This document shows positions 33,101 through 40,482 of a stretch of 64,000 bases of DNA, one piece after another. The translations under genes were made by a program, and so were the position numbers. Numbering within the stretch: the first letter of the stretch is position 1; every line of letters begins with the position of its first letter. The DNA lies in contig NZ_PGFF01000001.1 of the NCBI RefSeq assembly GCF_002797715.1, positions 2,317,304 through 2,381,303 of the forward strand. The letters are read 5' to 3'. Source of the stretch: Diaminobutyricimonas aerilata (lineage in GTDB: Bacteria; Actinomycetota; Actinomycetes; Actinomycetales; Microbacteriaceae). The notes under the pieces were generated by a model. The model ran no database searches. It was not told the origin of the DNA and saw nothing but the letters and a program-made list of their open reading frames with translations.

Positions 33101-36017
33101 CGTCCTCGATCGCGACCGGATTGCGGGCGCCGTCCGAGCGGGGCACGATGCCGACCCGCACGGTACCGACCGCCCGGGCGCCGAGGGAGTCGATGACCGA
33201 GTAGGTGAAGCTGTCGGTTCCCGCGGAGTAGTCGCCCGCCTCGTACTCGATGACGTTCGACTCGACCGAGACGACCGAGCCCTTCTCGGGGTTCGTCTCC
33301 TGTCCGAGCAACTGCACCGAGTCGCCGTCCGGGTCGATGCCGGTGAGCGGCACCTCGACGCGCACGGTCTCCCCCGCGAGTACGCGCGCGGTGATCGGCC
33401 GCGGCACCGGCGGGGCGTTGACGTCGGGGTTCGCCTCGCGCACGGTGATGCGCACCTCGGCCTGCGCCGTCTGCTCCGACGGTCCGCCGATCTGGTAGAC
33501 GGCGGTGTACACCCCGGCGGCCTCGGGGGCGAGGTAGCGCAACCGGTCTCCGGAGGCGAAGAGCAGTCCCCCGCCGTCCGGCACGCCGCGCACGAGTGCG
33601 GGAAGCAGCCGCACCTGCTCGCCGTCGGGCTGCTCGTCGTTGGCGAGCACCGGGATGTCGACGACGTCGCCGACGCGCACCGATGCGGTGTCGTCGCGGG
33701 CGATGGGCGGTTGCAGCTGGTCGGGGTTCGGGATCTCGACGACCGTGATGCTGCCGTCGGCTTCGGCGAGTCCGTTGCTGATGCGGTAGCCGAACGTCAC
33801 CGGACCCTCGAGCGGCGCGGTAAGCGTGACGCGCACCCGCGACTGGGTGAGGACTTCGGCGCGCACACCGGAGTCGGGGGCGAGACCGCTGACGCCGGTC
33901 ACGACGAGCACGCCGCCGGCCGGGTCGCGGTCGGTGCCGGCGATGTCGAGCGTCTCGCTGTTGAGGGTGCGCACGAAGACGGTCTTCGGCGTCGTGACGG
34001 GCGGGGTGTTCGGGTCCGGCGGGGCGGTGACGTCGACGCGGATACTGCCGGTGGCCGTCTGGTCGCCGTCGGTCACGACGTAGTCGAGGTAGTGCACGCG
34101 CACCTCGCTGCTCACGAAGGTGAACGTGCCGTCGTCGTAGTTGGGCACGATCGTCGCCCCGGTCTTCTCCGGCACGGCGCTCAGGGTCACGGTGCCGCGG
34201 CCGCCGCGCACGTGCTTGAGCGGTTCGATCGTCTTCTCCTCGCCGGCGTACGCGGCTTCGGGGAACGAGTCGGCGATGAGAGTCGTCGTGTCGCGCACCG
34301 TGATCTCGAGCGAGCCCGTACCGCTGTCGCGGCCGTCGCTCACGGTGAGCGCAACCGACCGGCGGTCGCCGCCGCCCCCGCCCTCGATGAAGCGCACCGA
34401 GCCCTCCGGCTTGAAGGTCGCCTGATCGGGCGCGGTCGCGACCGCCGCGGTCAGATAGAAGGGGTCGGCGTCGGGGTCGATCCAGTCGCCGAGCACGTGG
34501 CTCGTGACGCGCAGCGTCGGCATGACCTCGGCGCGGGTGGGTCGAACCTGCGCGGGCGCGGAATTCTCGTCCGCTCCGCGGACGGTGACGGTCGCGACGG
34601 CGCTCGCCGTGCCGCCGCGCCCGTCGTCGATGGAGTACGGGATGGTGAGCACCCCGGTCGCGGTCGGCTCGAGCGTGAGCTGCAGCTGCTGCCGTTGCGC
34701 GATGACGTCGATGCGCCCGAGCGACTCGTCGACGGCCCCGACCTCGGTGATGACGATCACGTCGCCGTTCGCGTCGTAGTCGTTGAGGAGCACGGGAAGG
34801 ATGTTCGACCGCCCCGGTCGTGCGCCGAGGTCGTCGTCCACCGCGACGGGCGGCAGCTGGGTCTTCTCCGTCTCGGGCGGGGTCGTCGTGTCGTTCTCGG
34901 TGACCTCCTCCTCGTCGCGCTCCTCGTCGATGAGGTCGGCCCAGTTGTCGATGTGCTGGCCGGCGGCCTGAACGGCCCACGCGTCGCCGGCGGTCGCGTC
35001 GTTGAGCACGATGTGGGTGCCGTGCGCGGTGAAGCGCAGCTCCGGGTTCGACGCCATGCCGCTCAGCCGGAGCGTCTCCGCCTCGCCGCAATCGCGCCAC
35101 GCGACGCCGCCCGCCCAGGCCGCGAAGTCGCATCCGTCGAGATGCTGCGGCCGCGCCGCCTCGCCCGCCCCGTCGATCTCGGCCACCACGGGGTCGCCTC
35201 CGAACGGCGCCGCGACGACGCCGCCGTCGAAGGCGACGAGCACCCGGTCGCCGTCGGCCGACGCGGTCTGCAGTTGCGGGGAGCCGTCGGCCGGGATGAG
35301 GTCGGAGAGGTCGATCGACTCGCCGTCGACGACGAGCTCGCGCGAGTCCCGGTCGAGCACCGCCCATCGACCGGCGACGGTCGTCACCTGCACGTCGTCG
35401 GCGTCGTCGAAGCCCGGATCGTGGGTCGATACGACGCGCGCCGTCGAGTCGGTGTCGACGACGGACACCTGCCCGAGTTCCGGCGAGTACACGACCGCGC
35501 GGCCGCGCTCGTCGACGGCGGCGACCGAGTCGGCGCCGAGGGCGAGATCGGGTTCACCGGCGGCATCGAAGGTGTCGAGCTCGCTCGCATCCGTCGCCCA
35601 CAGTCCGCCGGAGCCGCGTTCGTGCACGACGACGCGATCACCGGCGAGGAACACCTCACCCTCGTCCGGCGGGAGCGGGATGCTCTCACCCGCCTGCGCG
35701 GTCGCGGGGTCGATGACCTCGAGGCGCGCGTTGGCCGCGTCGTGCACGAGCACGGTCGAGCCGTTCTGCAGCACGTCAAGGTCGCTTCCGGCGAGCGGGA
35801 GCACCGTGTCGAGTTCGAAGACCTGGGTGTTCGCGCGACCGACCGCCTGCTGGGAGCCGTTCACCACCCACACCGAGCCGTCGTCGAGGTCGACGCGCTG
35901 CTCGACGTATCCGTTCGAGGTCAGCGCGACCGAGGCCACGAGAGCCGCGACCACGGAACCGCTCGTCAGCGTGGCGACGAGGGAACGGTTCCCGGCGATC
36001 CATGCGCCGATCCTCAC
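30183..36017 (-). CDS. Giant membrane-anchored Ig-like/FN3 surface protein
   Basis: 1,944-residue protein. A single N-terminal helix (about residues 13-33) anchors it with the bulk outside. Residues 35-350 look like a beta-propeller or quinoprotein-like fold (repeated VxVxD strands). An acidic linker rich in Asp, Glu and Thr (355-390) follows, then a long array of Ig/cadherin-like repeats (about 390-1460) marked by recurring VLxND turns (for example near 409, 792, 989 and 1382). From about 1465 the rest is fibronectin type III-like. There is no LPXTG motif or C-terminal helix. GTG 36017 follows the kinase stop by three bases. The last 300 or so residues have clearly different base composition. 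Likely an adhesin, envelope scaffold or ligand-binding stalk; function unknown. Confidence 0.88.
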   Translation of the reverse strand: MRIGAWIAGNRSLVATLTSGSVVAALVASVALTSNGYVEQRVDLDDGSVWVVNGSQQAVGRANTQVFELDTVLPLAGSDLDVLQNGSTVLVHDAANARLEVIDPATAQAGESIPLPPDEGEVFLAGDRVVVHERGSGGLWATDASELDTFDAAGEPDLALGADSVAAVDERGRAVVYSPELGQVSVVDTDSTARVVSTHDPGFDDADDVQVTTVAGRWAVLDRDSRELVVDGESIDLSDLIPADGSPQLQTASADGDRVLVAFDGGVVAAPFGGDPVVAEIDGAGEAARPQHLDGCDFAAWAGGVAWRDCGEAETLRLSGMASNPELRFTAHGTHIVLNDATAGDAWAVQAAGQHIDNWADLIDEERDEEEVTENDTTTPPETEKTQLPPVAVDDDLGARPGRSNILPVLLNDYDANGDVIVITEVGAVDESLGRIDVIAQRQQLQLTLEPTATGVLTIPYSIDDGRGGTASAVATVTVRGADENSAPAQVRPTRAEVMPTLRVTSHVLGDWIDPDADPFYLTAAVATAPDQATFKPEGSVRFIEGGGGGDRRSVALTVSDGRDSGTGSLEITVRDTTTLIADSFPEAAYAGEEKTIEPLKHVRGGRGTVTLSAVPEKTGATIVPNYDDGTFTFVSSEVRVHYLDYVVTDGDQTATGSIRVDVTAPPDPNTPPVTTPKTVFVRTLNSETLDIAGTDRDPAGGVLVVTGVSGLAPDSGVRAEVLTQSRVRVTLTAPLEGPVTFGYRISNGLAEADGSITVVEIPNPDQLQPPIARDDTASVRVGDVVDIPVLANDEQPDGEQVRLLPALVRGVPDGGGLLFASGDRLRYLAPEAAGVYTAVYQIGGPSEQTAQAEVRITVREANPDVNAPPVPRPITARVLAGETVRVEVPLTGIDPDGDSVQLLGQETNPEKGSVVSVESNVIEYEAGDYSAGTDSFTYSVIDSLGARAVGTVRVGIVPRSDGARNPVAIEDEVFMRPGGSISVQVLGNDSDPDGRELRVAAVEPNSADIAAEIIDDTVVRVTPPSAPGAYGLVYTIENAVGGTSSNFVRVIVDPEAPLAHPLADDTVLTLSDVLDREQLEVDVLRNVFFAEGDVRDLGVRVLPGWGGSAEVTADKRIRVAVTAKSQIIPFSVSHPDDDSVRSYAFIWVPGLDDALPQLDRTAPPLVVKSEETLTIDLNDRVLAVGGRGVRLTDTSSVRATHSDGSDLVVNSTTLRFVSADRYFGPASISFEVTDGATADDPRGRVATLVLPIRVEPRENQPPAFTGGVIEFEPGQQKVIDLVRLTSYPYDDDLDELAYSVVQPPQGFTARVDGQRLTLTADESAVKGTSASVGLGVRDEVNAGQPGRITLNVVASTRPLARPAPDQGLARRGASTTIDVLANDEATNPFPGSALRVTAIRGLDAGVPRGVQISPSSDNSRLSVTVADSATPGDTTLQYQVTDATGDPDRTVWGLVTVSVQDVPDAPAAPERQGGFVSGELTLRITPPAFNNAPITGYRVVSTEGGYSFDCGTQTLCRLQGLELGRSYRFQVIATNAVGDSAAGAPSVPLSADNVPPAPTSVNAVATSAAEGDLRISWPAVPDTGAGSAVRNYGVQISGAGIDERFDVSAGTTSLSTSARGITLPPNVTVVVTVFARNASQVQSDDQWARTSSPVTRTVGAPSAPEPHASMTRDPSGTSRIIVEWAPSSPNGVAQENVKYFVARSTGEGAGSCPTSAAVESSPYEDTEFDDGRQYTYHVYAYNGFFCSVGSTPPIEAKRPPGQASATLEVAARSDSGQFDVRIDSIAAPGIANKFQYRLSANDDWKNVSRGDWLTEFGSVVYGTPFSVTVRACRDASDTYCGPESAATAAVVPIDTRADVASCAPAQLPQLTAPNNAGVAPDSFVLAYEIPEKDIFGVPTGGWEWTDFNYASDTAAPEGARAARVKATVATYQDPGYGEGACTP
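30285..31140. other. Segment of atypical base composition inside the giant surface-protein gene
   Basis: GC falls noticeably below the surrounding 70% or so (33 of 60 bases are G/C in 30541-30600), with A/T-ending codons that are rare elsewhere in the window. The reading frame stays open. The segment encodes roughly residues 1626-1910, the outermost FN3-like part. The change near 31140 is fairly sharp. Its neighbours on both sides are normal. Confidence 0.75.
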
Positions 36018-36020
36018 GAC

Positions 36021-37445
36021 TCAGCCCGACGCATCCGCGCACTTCTCGCCGCTGGTCCGGCCGGTGCGCCCTTCACGGTTGACCGTGACGGTGATGCACA
36101 CGCGCTCATCGGGGGCGGCGTCGACCACGTAGCGCGAACCCTGCTGAACACTCGACGTGCCTCCGGCGACGTCGACCTGGTAGCTGTCCCCCTCGGCGAG
36201 ACCGGGGTCCGCCCACGAGAACTCGACCGCTCCGCTCTGCCGTTCGGCCCGGATGTCGGCCACGACGGGGATCTCGTCGGAGCCGGCGCGGATGAGCACC
36301 CACGTGGCCATCGCGCCGAGTCCGATCACGAGCACCGCGCTCGCGACGAGACTCCACGCGAGCACCTGCATGCCGCGGGTCTGCTGCGCGGGGCGCGTGC
36401 CGGTGGAACGCGGACCGGGCACCTCGTCCCGCAGCACCGTGCCGACCGAGCTGTACGCGCCCGCCGCGGCGGCCGGCCGACGGCGTCGACGACGGCCCGC
36501 CGCGGCGACGGGAGCGGAGGCGCCGCGCACGCGGGTGCGGTCTTCGAGGTCGGCGACGGTCGCGAGCGCCCAGTCGTCCATCGCGACCTCGATCGCGGTC
36601 TGCGGCACGCCGAGTTCGCTCTCGACCTGCTGGAGCTCGTGCACGAGTTCGAGCACCGACGCGGGGCGGTCCTCCGGCTTGCGGGACATCGCCCGGCGCA
36701 GCACGCGCTCGAGCGAGGCGGGCACGTCGGGCCGGTCGATCGGCTGCGGCTTGCCCTTGTTGATGCGCGACATGAGGTCGGTCGACGAGTTCGCCCCTCC
36801 GACGATCTCGAACGGCGAGCGACCGGCGAGCAGCGAGTACACGGTCGCGGCGAGCGACCAGACCTCGGTCGCCACGGTGCCCGGGGTCTCGTCCATGAGC
36901 ACTTCGGGGGCGGACCACGGGATCGACATGCCGACGGAGTCCTGGTGCTGCGATTCGCTGAGGGTCGCGGCGATGCCGAAGTCGGAGAGCACCGGATGCC
37001 CGTAGGCGGTCATCAGGATGTTGGAGGGCTTGATGTCGCGGTGCAGCACCCCCTGGCGATGGGCCGTCTCGACGGCGCTGCCGATCTTGACCGCGACCCG
37101 GAGGACCTCGGGCACCGGCACGCGCTCCCGGCGGTACCGCTCGCTGAGCGACGACGAGCACAGCTCCATGACGAGGTAGGGGCGCCCGTCGGCGGAGACG
37201 CTCGCCTGATAGACGGTGAGGATCGACGGATGCGCGCTGAGCTGGGCCATGAGGTTGGCCTCGGCCTGGAACATCTGCCGCACCTGGTCGTTGACGACCT
37301 CCGACAGCATCACCTTGACGGCGACCTGCCGCCGCGGCATGTTCTGCTCGTAGAGGAACACGTCGGCGAACCCGCCGGATCCGAGGATGTGCAGGTGGGA
37401 GAACCCGGGCAGCACGGGAGGCTGGGACGGCAGACGACGCACCAC
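36021..37445 (-). CDS. Receptor-type Ser/Thr protein kinase with extracytoplasmic FN3-like domain
   Basis: 474-residue kinase. The kinase domain (about residues 14-275) has GSGGFADVFLY, the lysine in VAVKVM, HRDIKPSN, SDFGIA and WSAPEVL. A basic juxtamembrane region (RRRRRRP) is followed by one transmembrane helix (about 360-385) and a 90-residue outside domain with an FN3-like strand pattern and one possible disulfide (VCITVTV, EKCAD). There are no PASTA repeats. The start is placed at GTG 37445 because GAGGAGGGGG lies at proper spacing; a TTG at 37493 would add 16 residues. It sits directly before the giant FN3 protein (three bases) and after the PP2C gene, and should phosphorylate the two FHA proteins or other locus members. 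Confidence 0.93.
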   Translation of the reverse strand: MVRRLPSQPPVLPGFSHLHILGSGGFADVFLYEQNMPRRQVAVKVMLSEVVNDQVRQMFQAEANLMAQLSAHPSILTVYQASVSADGRPYLVMELCSSSLSERYRRERVPVPEVLRVAVKIGSAVETAHRQGVLHRDIKPSNILMTAYGHPVLSDFGIAATLSESQHQDSVGMSIPWSAPEVLMDETPGTVATEVWSLAATVYSLLAGRSPFEIVGGANSSTDLMSRINKGKPQPIDRPDVPASLERVLRRAMSRKPEDRPASVLELVHELQQVESELGVPQTAIEVAMDDWALATVADLEDRTRVRGASAPVAAAGRRRRRRPAAAAGAYSSVGTVLRDEVPGPRSTGTRPAQQTRGMQVLAWSLVASAVLVIGLGAMATWVLIRAGSDEIPVVADIRAERQSGAVEFSWADPGLAEGDSYQVDVAGGTSSVQQGSRYVVDAAPDERVCITVTVNREGRTGRTSGEKCADASG

Positions 37446-37501
37446 GAGAACCCCCTCCTCGGCTCGGGAAACTGCCTCATTGTAGGCAGGCAAATGGCCG
37501 A

Positions 37502-38335
37502 TCAGGACCGACTTACCCCCGAACGGGGGGACGTGGTGTCCAGCTCGTTCCCAGCCGGGGCGTCGAGCACGTCGAGCACGATGACGCTGATGTTGTCGCG
37601 GCCCCCGGAGGCCAGGGCGGCGTCGACGAGGGCGTGTGCCGTCTCCTTCGCGGCGAGGCCGGCGCCGAGGTGGAGGCTGAGCCGCTGGCGGTCGACCTCC
37701 TTGGTCAGACCGTCGGAGCAGACCAGCAGCCGCATGCCCTTCTCGATGGGCAGCAGCCAGTTGTCGGGCTGGGGTCGCACGTTGAACCCGACGGCGCGCG
37801 TGATGACGTTGCTGTCGGGGTGGAATTCGGCATCGTCGGGGTGCAGCACCCCGGAGTCGACGAGCTCCTGCACGATCGAGTGGTCGACGGTCACCTGGGC
37901 GAGTTCGCCCTCGCCGTAACGGTAGACGCGGCTGTCGCCGATGTTGAACACGGCGAAATACGGGTTCCCGCTCTGCAGCACGAGGGCGGCCCCGGTGACG
38001 GTGGTGCCGACGCCGAGCTCCCCCTCGTCGGCGATCCCGCCGATGTCGGTCGTCGCGGACTCGAGAGCCTCGACGAGTTCGTGCAGCTCGAGGTAGGGCT
38101 CTCCCGCGATCTCCGACAGCCGCGCGACGACGGCGGCGCTCGCCAGATCCCCGGCGGCGTGGCCGCCCATCCCGTCGGCGACGGCGAAGATCGGCGGCTC
38201 GGCGATGAGGCTGTCCTCATTCGCGGCACGACGCAGACCGACGTTGCTCACCGAGGCCCACGACAGCACGATGCGCTCGTCGCGGCCCGGCACCGTCACC
38301 TCGTGCCGCTCCGAATTCCGGCCGAGTTGTGTCAC
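37502..38335 (-). CDS. PP2C-family Ser/Thr phosphatase
   Basis: 277-residue soluble PPM phosphatase with the metal-binding motifs in order: NEDSLIAEPP, VADGMGGHAAGD, FNIGDSRVYRY, LVCSDGLTKEV and ASGGRDNISVIVLD. All metal-coordinating aspartates are present. GTG 38335 has GGGAGA upstream. It lies between an FHA gene and the kinase gene and is expected to reverse the phosphorylation made by that kinase, as in PstP-PknB pairs. Confidence 0.95.
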   Translation of the reverse strand: MTQLGRNSERHEVTVPGRDERIVLSWASVSNVGLRRAANEDSLIAEPPIFAVADGMGGHAAGDLASAAVVARLSEIAGEPYLELHELVEALESATTDIGGIADEGELGVGTTVTGAALVLQSGNPYFAVFNIGDSRVYRYGEGELAQVTVDHSIVQELVDSGVLHPDDAEFHPDSNVITRAVGFNVRPQPDNWLLPIEKGMRLLVCSDGLTKEVDRQRLSLHLGAGLAAKETAHALVDAALASGGRDNISVIVLDVLDAPAGNELDTTSPRSGVSRS

Positions 38336-38361
38336 CGTCGATCTCCCATGGCCCTCAGAGC

Positions 38362-38943
38362 CTAGCCGAGCCGCTCGCGCCCGAGCACCTCGACGGCCGC
38401 GCCGTCGCCGAGGTCGAGCACGGTGCCGGGCGTCACGACGACCGATTCCCCCGGTCGCATCATGCGCGGAGGCGCCCCGGGGGTGGACAGCCGCGTGCCG
38501 TTCGTGGAGCGCAGATCGGTGACGACGAGGGTCGTGCCGGAGGGCCGGATCACGACGTGGGTCGAGGAGACCTCGCTCGTCGGCGACGGCACCGTCACCA
38601 GCCGGGGCGGCACCGGGCCGGGCACCCGGGGCGGGCTCGGCCGACGGCCGATGAGCACGACGCCGTCGACCGGCACGACCTCGTCGGCGATCCGCAACCG
38701 GTATGCGGCGGCCGGAGCTGCGGGCGGCGGCGCGACCGCCGGCGGGCGTGCAGCGGGAACCACGGGTGCCGGGGCGGTCGAACGCACGAGCACCGTGTCG
38801 TCGACGTCCGCGGCCGCGCCGCGCGCCCGGAGCACCGTGTCATCGGTGTCCGGCGGGGCGCCGACCCCGCGGTCCGGCGCGCCCGCCGGCCGCAGGACGG
38901 TGTCGTCGAGATCCGGCTCGTGCTCGGAGCGCGGGCCGCTCAC
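38362..38943 (-). CDS. FHA-domain protein with three DDTVL motifs
   Basis: 193-residue cytoplasmic protein. The C-terminal FHA domain (about residues 88-193) is canonical: GRRPS, SEVSSTHVVI, DLRSTNGTRL. The N-terminal tail holds three copies of Asp-Asp-Thr-Val-Leu, at Thr15, Thr36 and Thr50, separated by Ala/Pro/Gly linkers, followed by a Pro/Ala hinge. Acidic-Thr motifs in front of an FHA domain recall GarA/OdhI, where a phosphorylated tail Thr folds back on the FHA domain. The GTG at 38943 overlaps the aldehyde dehydrogenase stop (GTGA), so its translation is coupled to that metabolic gene. The PP2C gene follows. Confidence 0.88.
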   Translation of the reverse strand: MSGPRSEHEPDLDDTVLRPAGAPDRGVGAPPDTDDTVLRARGAAADVDDTVLVRSTAPAPVVPAARPPAVAPPPAAPAAAYRLRIADEVVPVDGVVLIGRRPSPPRVPGPVPPRLVTVPSPTSEVSSTHVVIRPSGTTLVVTDLRSTNGTRLSTPGAPPRMMRPGESVVVTPGTVLDLGDGAAVEVLGRERLG

Positions 38944-40376
38944 TCGCCGATGTACGACATCACGTGCTTGATGCGCGTGTAGTCCTCGAAGCCGTACGCC
39001 GAGAGGTCCTTGCCGTATCCGGAGTGCTTGAAGCCGCCGTGCGGCATCTCGGCCACGAGCGGGATGTGGGTGTTGATCCACACGCAGCCGAAGTCGAGGT
39101 GCTTGGCGAACCGCATCGCCCGGCCGTGATTGGAGGTCCACACGCTCGAGGACAACCCGTACTCGACGCCGTTCGCCCACTCGAGCGCTTGCGCCTCGTC
39201 GCGGAACGACTGCACGGTGATGACCGGCCCGAAGATCTCGTTCTGGATGGCGTCGTCGTCCTGACGCAACCCGGTGACCACCGACGCCTCGTAGAAGTAG
39301 CCGCGGTCGCCCTGACGGGCACCGCCGAGCCGCACGTCGGCGTGCGAGGGCAGCGCGTCGACCATGCCGGCGACCCGGTCGAACTGGTCCGCGTTGTTGA
39401 GCGGTCCGAACAGCACGTCCTCGTGCGGCGCGCCGGTGCGCGCGTTCTCGCGCGCCCAGGCGACCATCGCGTCGACGAACTCGTCGTGCACGTTCTCGTG
39501 GACGAGCACGCGGGTGGCCGCCGTGCAGTCCTGCCCGGCGTTGAAGTAGCCGGCTGTGCCGATGCCCTCGACCGCCTTGGCGATGTCGGCGTCGTCGAAC
39601 ACGACGACCGGTGCCTTGCCCCCGAGCTCGAGGTGCACGCGTTTGAGGTCGCCGGCCGCCGCCCGGGCGACCTCCATGCCGGCCCGCACGGATCCGGTGA
39701 TCGACACGAGCTGCGGCGTGCGGTGATCGATCATCGCCGCGCCCGTGCCGCGATCGCCCGTGATGACGTTGAGCACGCCCTTGGGCAGGAACTCGGCCGC
39801 GACCTCGGCGAGCAGGAGCGTCGACGACGGCGTCGTGTCGCTCGGCTTGAGCACGGTCGTGTTGCCCGCGGCGAGCGCCGGGGCGAACTTCCACACGGCC
39901 ATGTTGAGCGGGTAGTTCCACGGCGTCACCTGCCCGACGACGCCGATCGGCTCGCGGCGGATGAAGGAGGTGTGATCGGCCATGTACTCGCCGGCCGACT
40001 TGCCCTCGAGGTTGCGGGCGGCGCCGGCGAAGAAGCGGATCTGGTCGACCGAGACGAGGATCTCGTCCTCGATGAGGCTTCCGCGCGGCTTGCCGGTGTC
40101 CTTCGACTCGAGGTCGGCGAACTCCTCCGCGCGCTTCTCCACCGCGTCGGCGATGCGGAACAGGGCGAGCTGCCGCTCCGCGGGGGTCGTCTCGCCCCAC
40201 AGCTCGAAGGCCGCGGCGGCGGCGCGGTACGCGGTGTCGACGTCGGCGGCGGTCGAGACCGGGGAGGTGGCGTAGACCTCCTCGGTCGCCGGGTCGACGA
40301 GGTCGATCGACGACTCGGCCGAGCTGTCGACGTAGCGGCCGTCGATGAAGTTGCGGAGTTCGGTCATGCGAACCAT
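38940..40376 (-). CDS. Aldehyde dehydrogenase, gamma-aminobutyraldehyde type (PatD-like)
   Basis: 478-residue NAD(P)-dependent dehydrogenase. Visible are VTPWNYPLNMAVWKFAPALAAG, KPSDTTP, the catalytic Glu in HLELGGKAP, the catalytic Cys in GQDCTAATR and EIFGPVITV. The C-terminal pattern NTHIPLVAEMPHGGFKHSGYGKDLS is typical of the aminobutyraldehyde/PatD branch, so it likely oxidises 4-aminobutanal from putrescine to GABA. The start at 40376 has GGGTGGG upstream. It is divergent from an Lrp/AsnC regulator with repeated CGGAT motifs between them. It is also the first gene of the direction that continues into the FHA/kinase locus. Confidence 0.93.
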   Translation of the reverse strand: MVRMTELRNFIDGRYVDSSAESSIDLVDPATEEVYATSPVSTAADVDTAYRAAAAAFELWGETTPAERQLALFRIADAVEKRAEEFADLESKDTGKPRGSLIEDEILVSVDQIRFFAGAARNLEGKSAGEYMADHTSFIRREPIGVVGQVTPWNYPLNMAVWKFAPALAAGNTTVLKPSDTTPSSTLLLAEVAAEFLPKGVLNVITGDRGTGAAMIDHRTPQLVSITGSVRAGMEVARAAAGDLKRVHLELGGKAPVVVFDDADIAKAVEGIGTAGYFNAGQDCTAATRVLVHENVHDEFVDAMVAWARENARTGAPHEDVLFGPLNNADQFDRVAGMVDALPSHADVRLGGARQGDRGYFYEASVVTGLRQDDDAIQNEIFGPVITVQSFRDEAQALEWANGVEYGLSSSVWTSNHGRAMRFAKHLDFGCVWINTHIPLVAEMPHGGFKHSGYGKDLSAYGFEDYTRIKHVMSYIGE

Positions 40377-40406
40377 GATGACCCACCCCGCTGCGGGATG
40401 CCACTA

Positions 40407-40476
40407 CGGATTCCGGCGGATTCGACCCGTTCGGGTTGCGGATCCGCTTGTCTGAGCCCGGTCGCGCTGACAGAAT
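40407..40476. promoter_or_regulatory. Divergent promoter region with helically phased CGGAT repeats
   Basis: Between the aldehyde dehydrogenase and the Lrp-type gene: CGGATTCC at 40407, CGGATTCG at 40418 and palindromic CGGATCCG at 40439, spaced 11 and 21 bases. Next to them, TTGTCT (40448-40453) and CAGAAT (40471-40476) are 17 bases apart and the latter lies six bases before the lrp ATG, a good leaderless promoter. Likely binding region of the Lrp-type regulator. Confidence 0.55.
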
Positions 40477-40482
40477 CGACGC

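Noticed and set aside
31014-37919. Open plus-strand frame of about 2,300 codons opposite the giant protein and kinase genes
   Set aside because: It is a shadow of GC-rich coding DNA: the translation is dominated by Arg, His, Gly and Asp, has no family motifs, and the minus strand carries clear kinase and Ig/FN3 genes with proper starts.
21527-38943. WXG100 (Esx) genes that would make this a standard type VII secretion locus
   Set aside because: No small open frame with a WxG motif and helical pattern was found in or around the locus on either strand.
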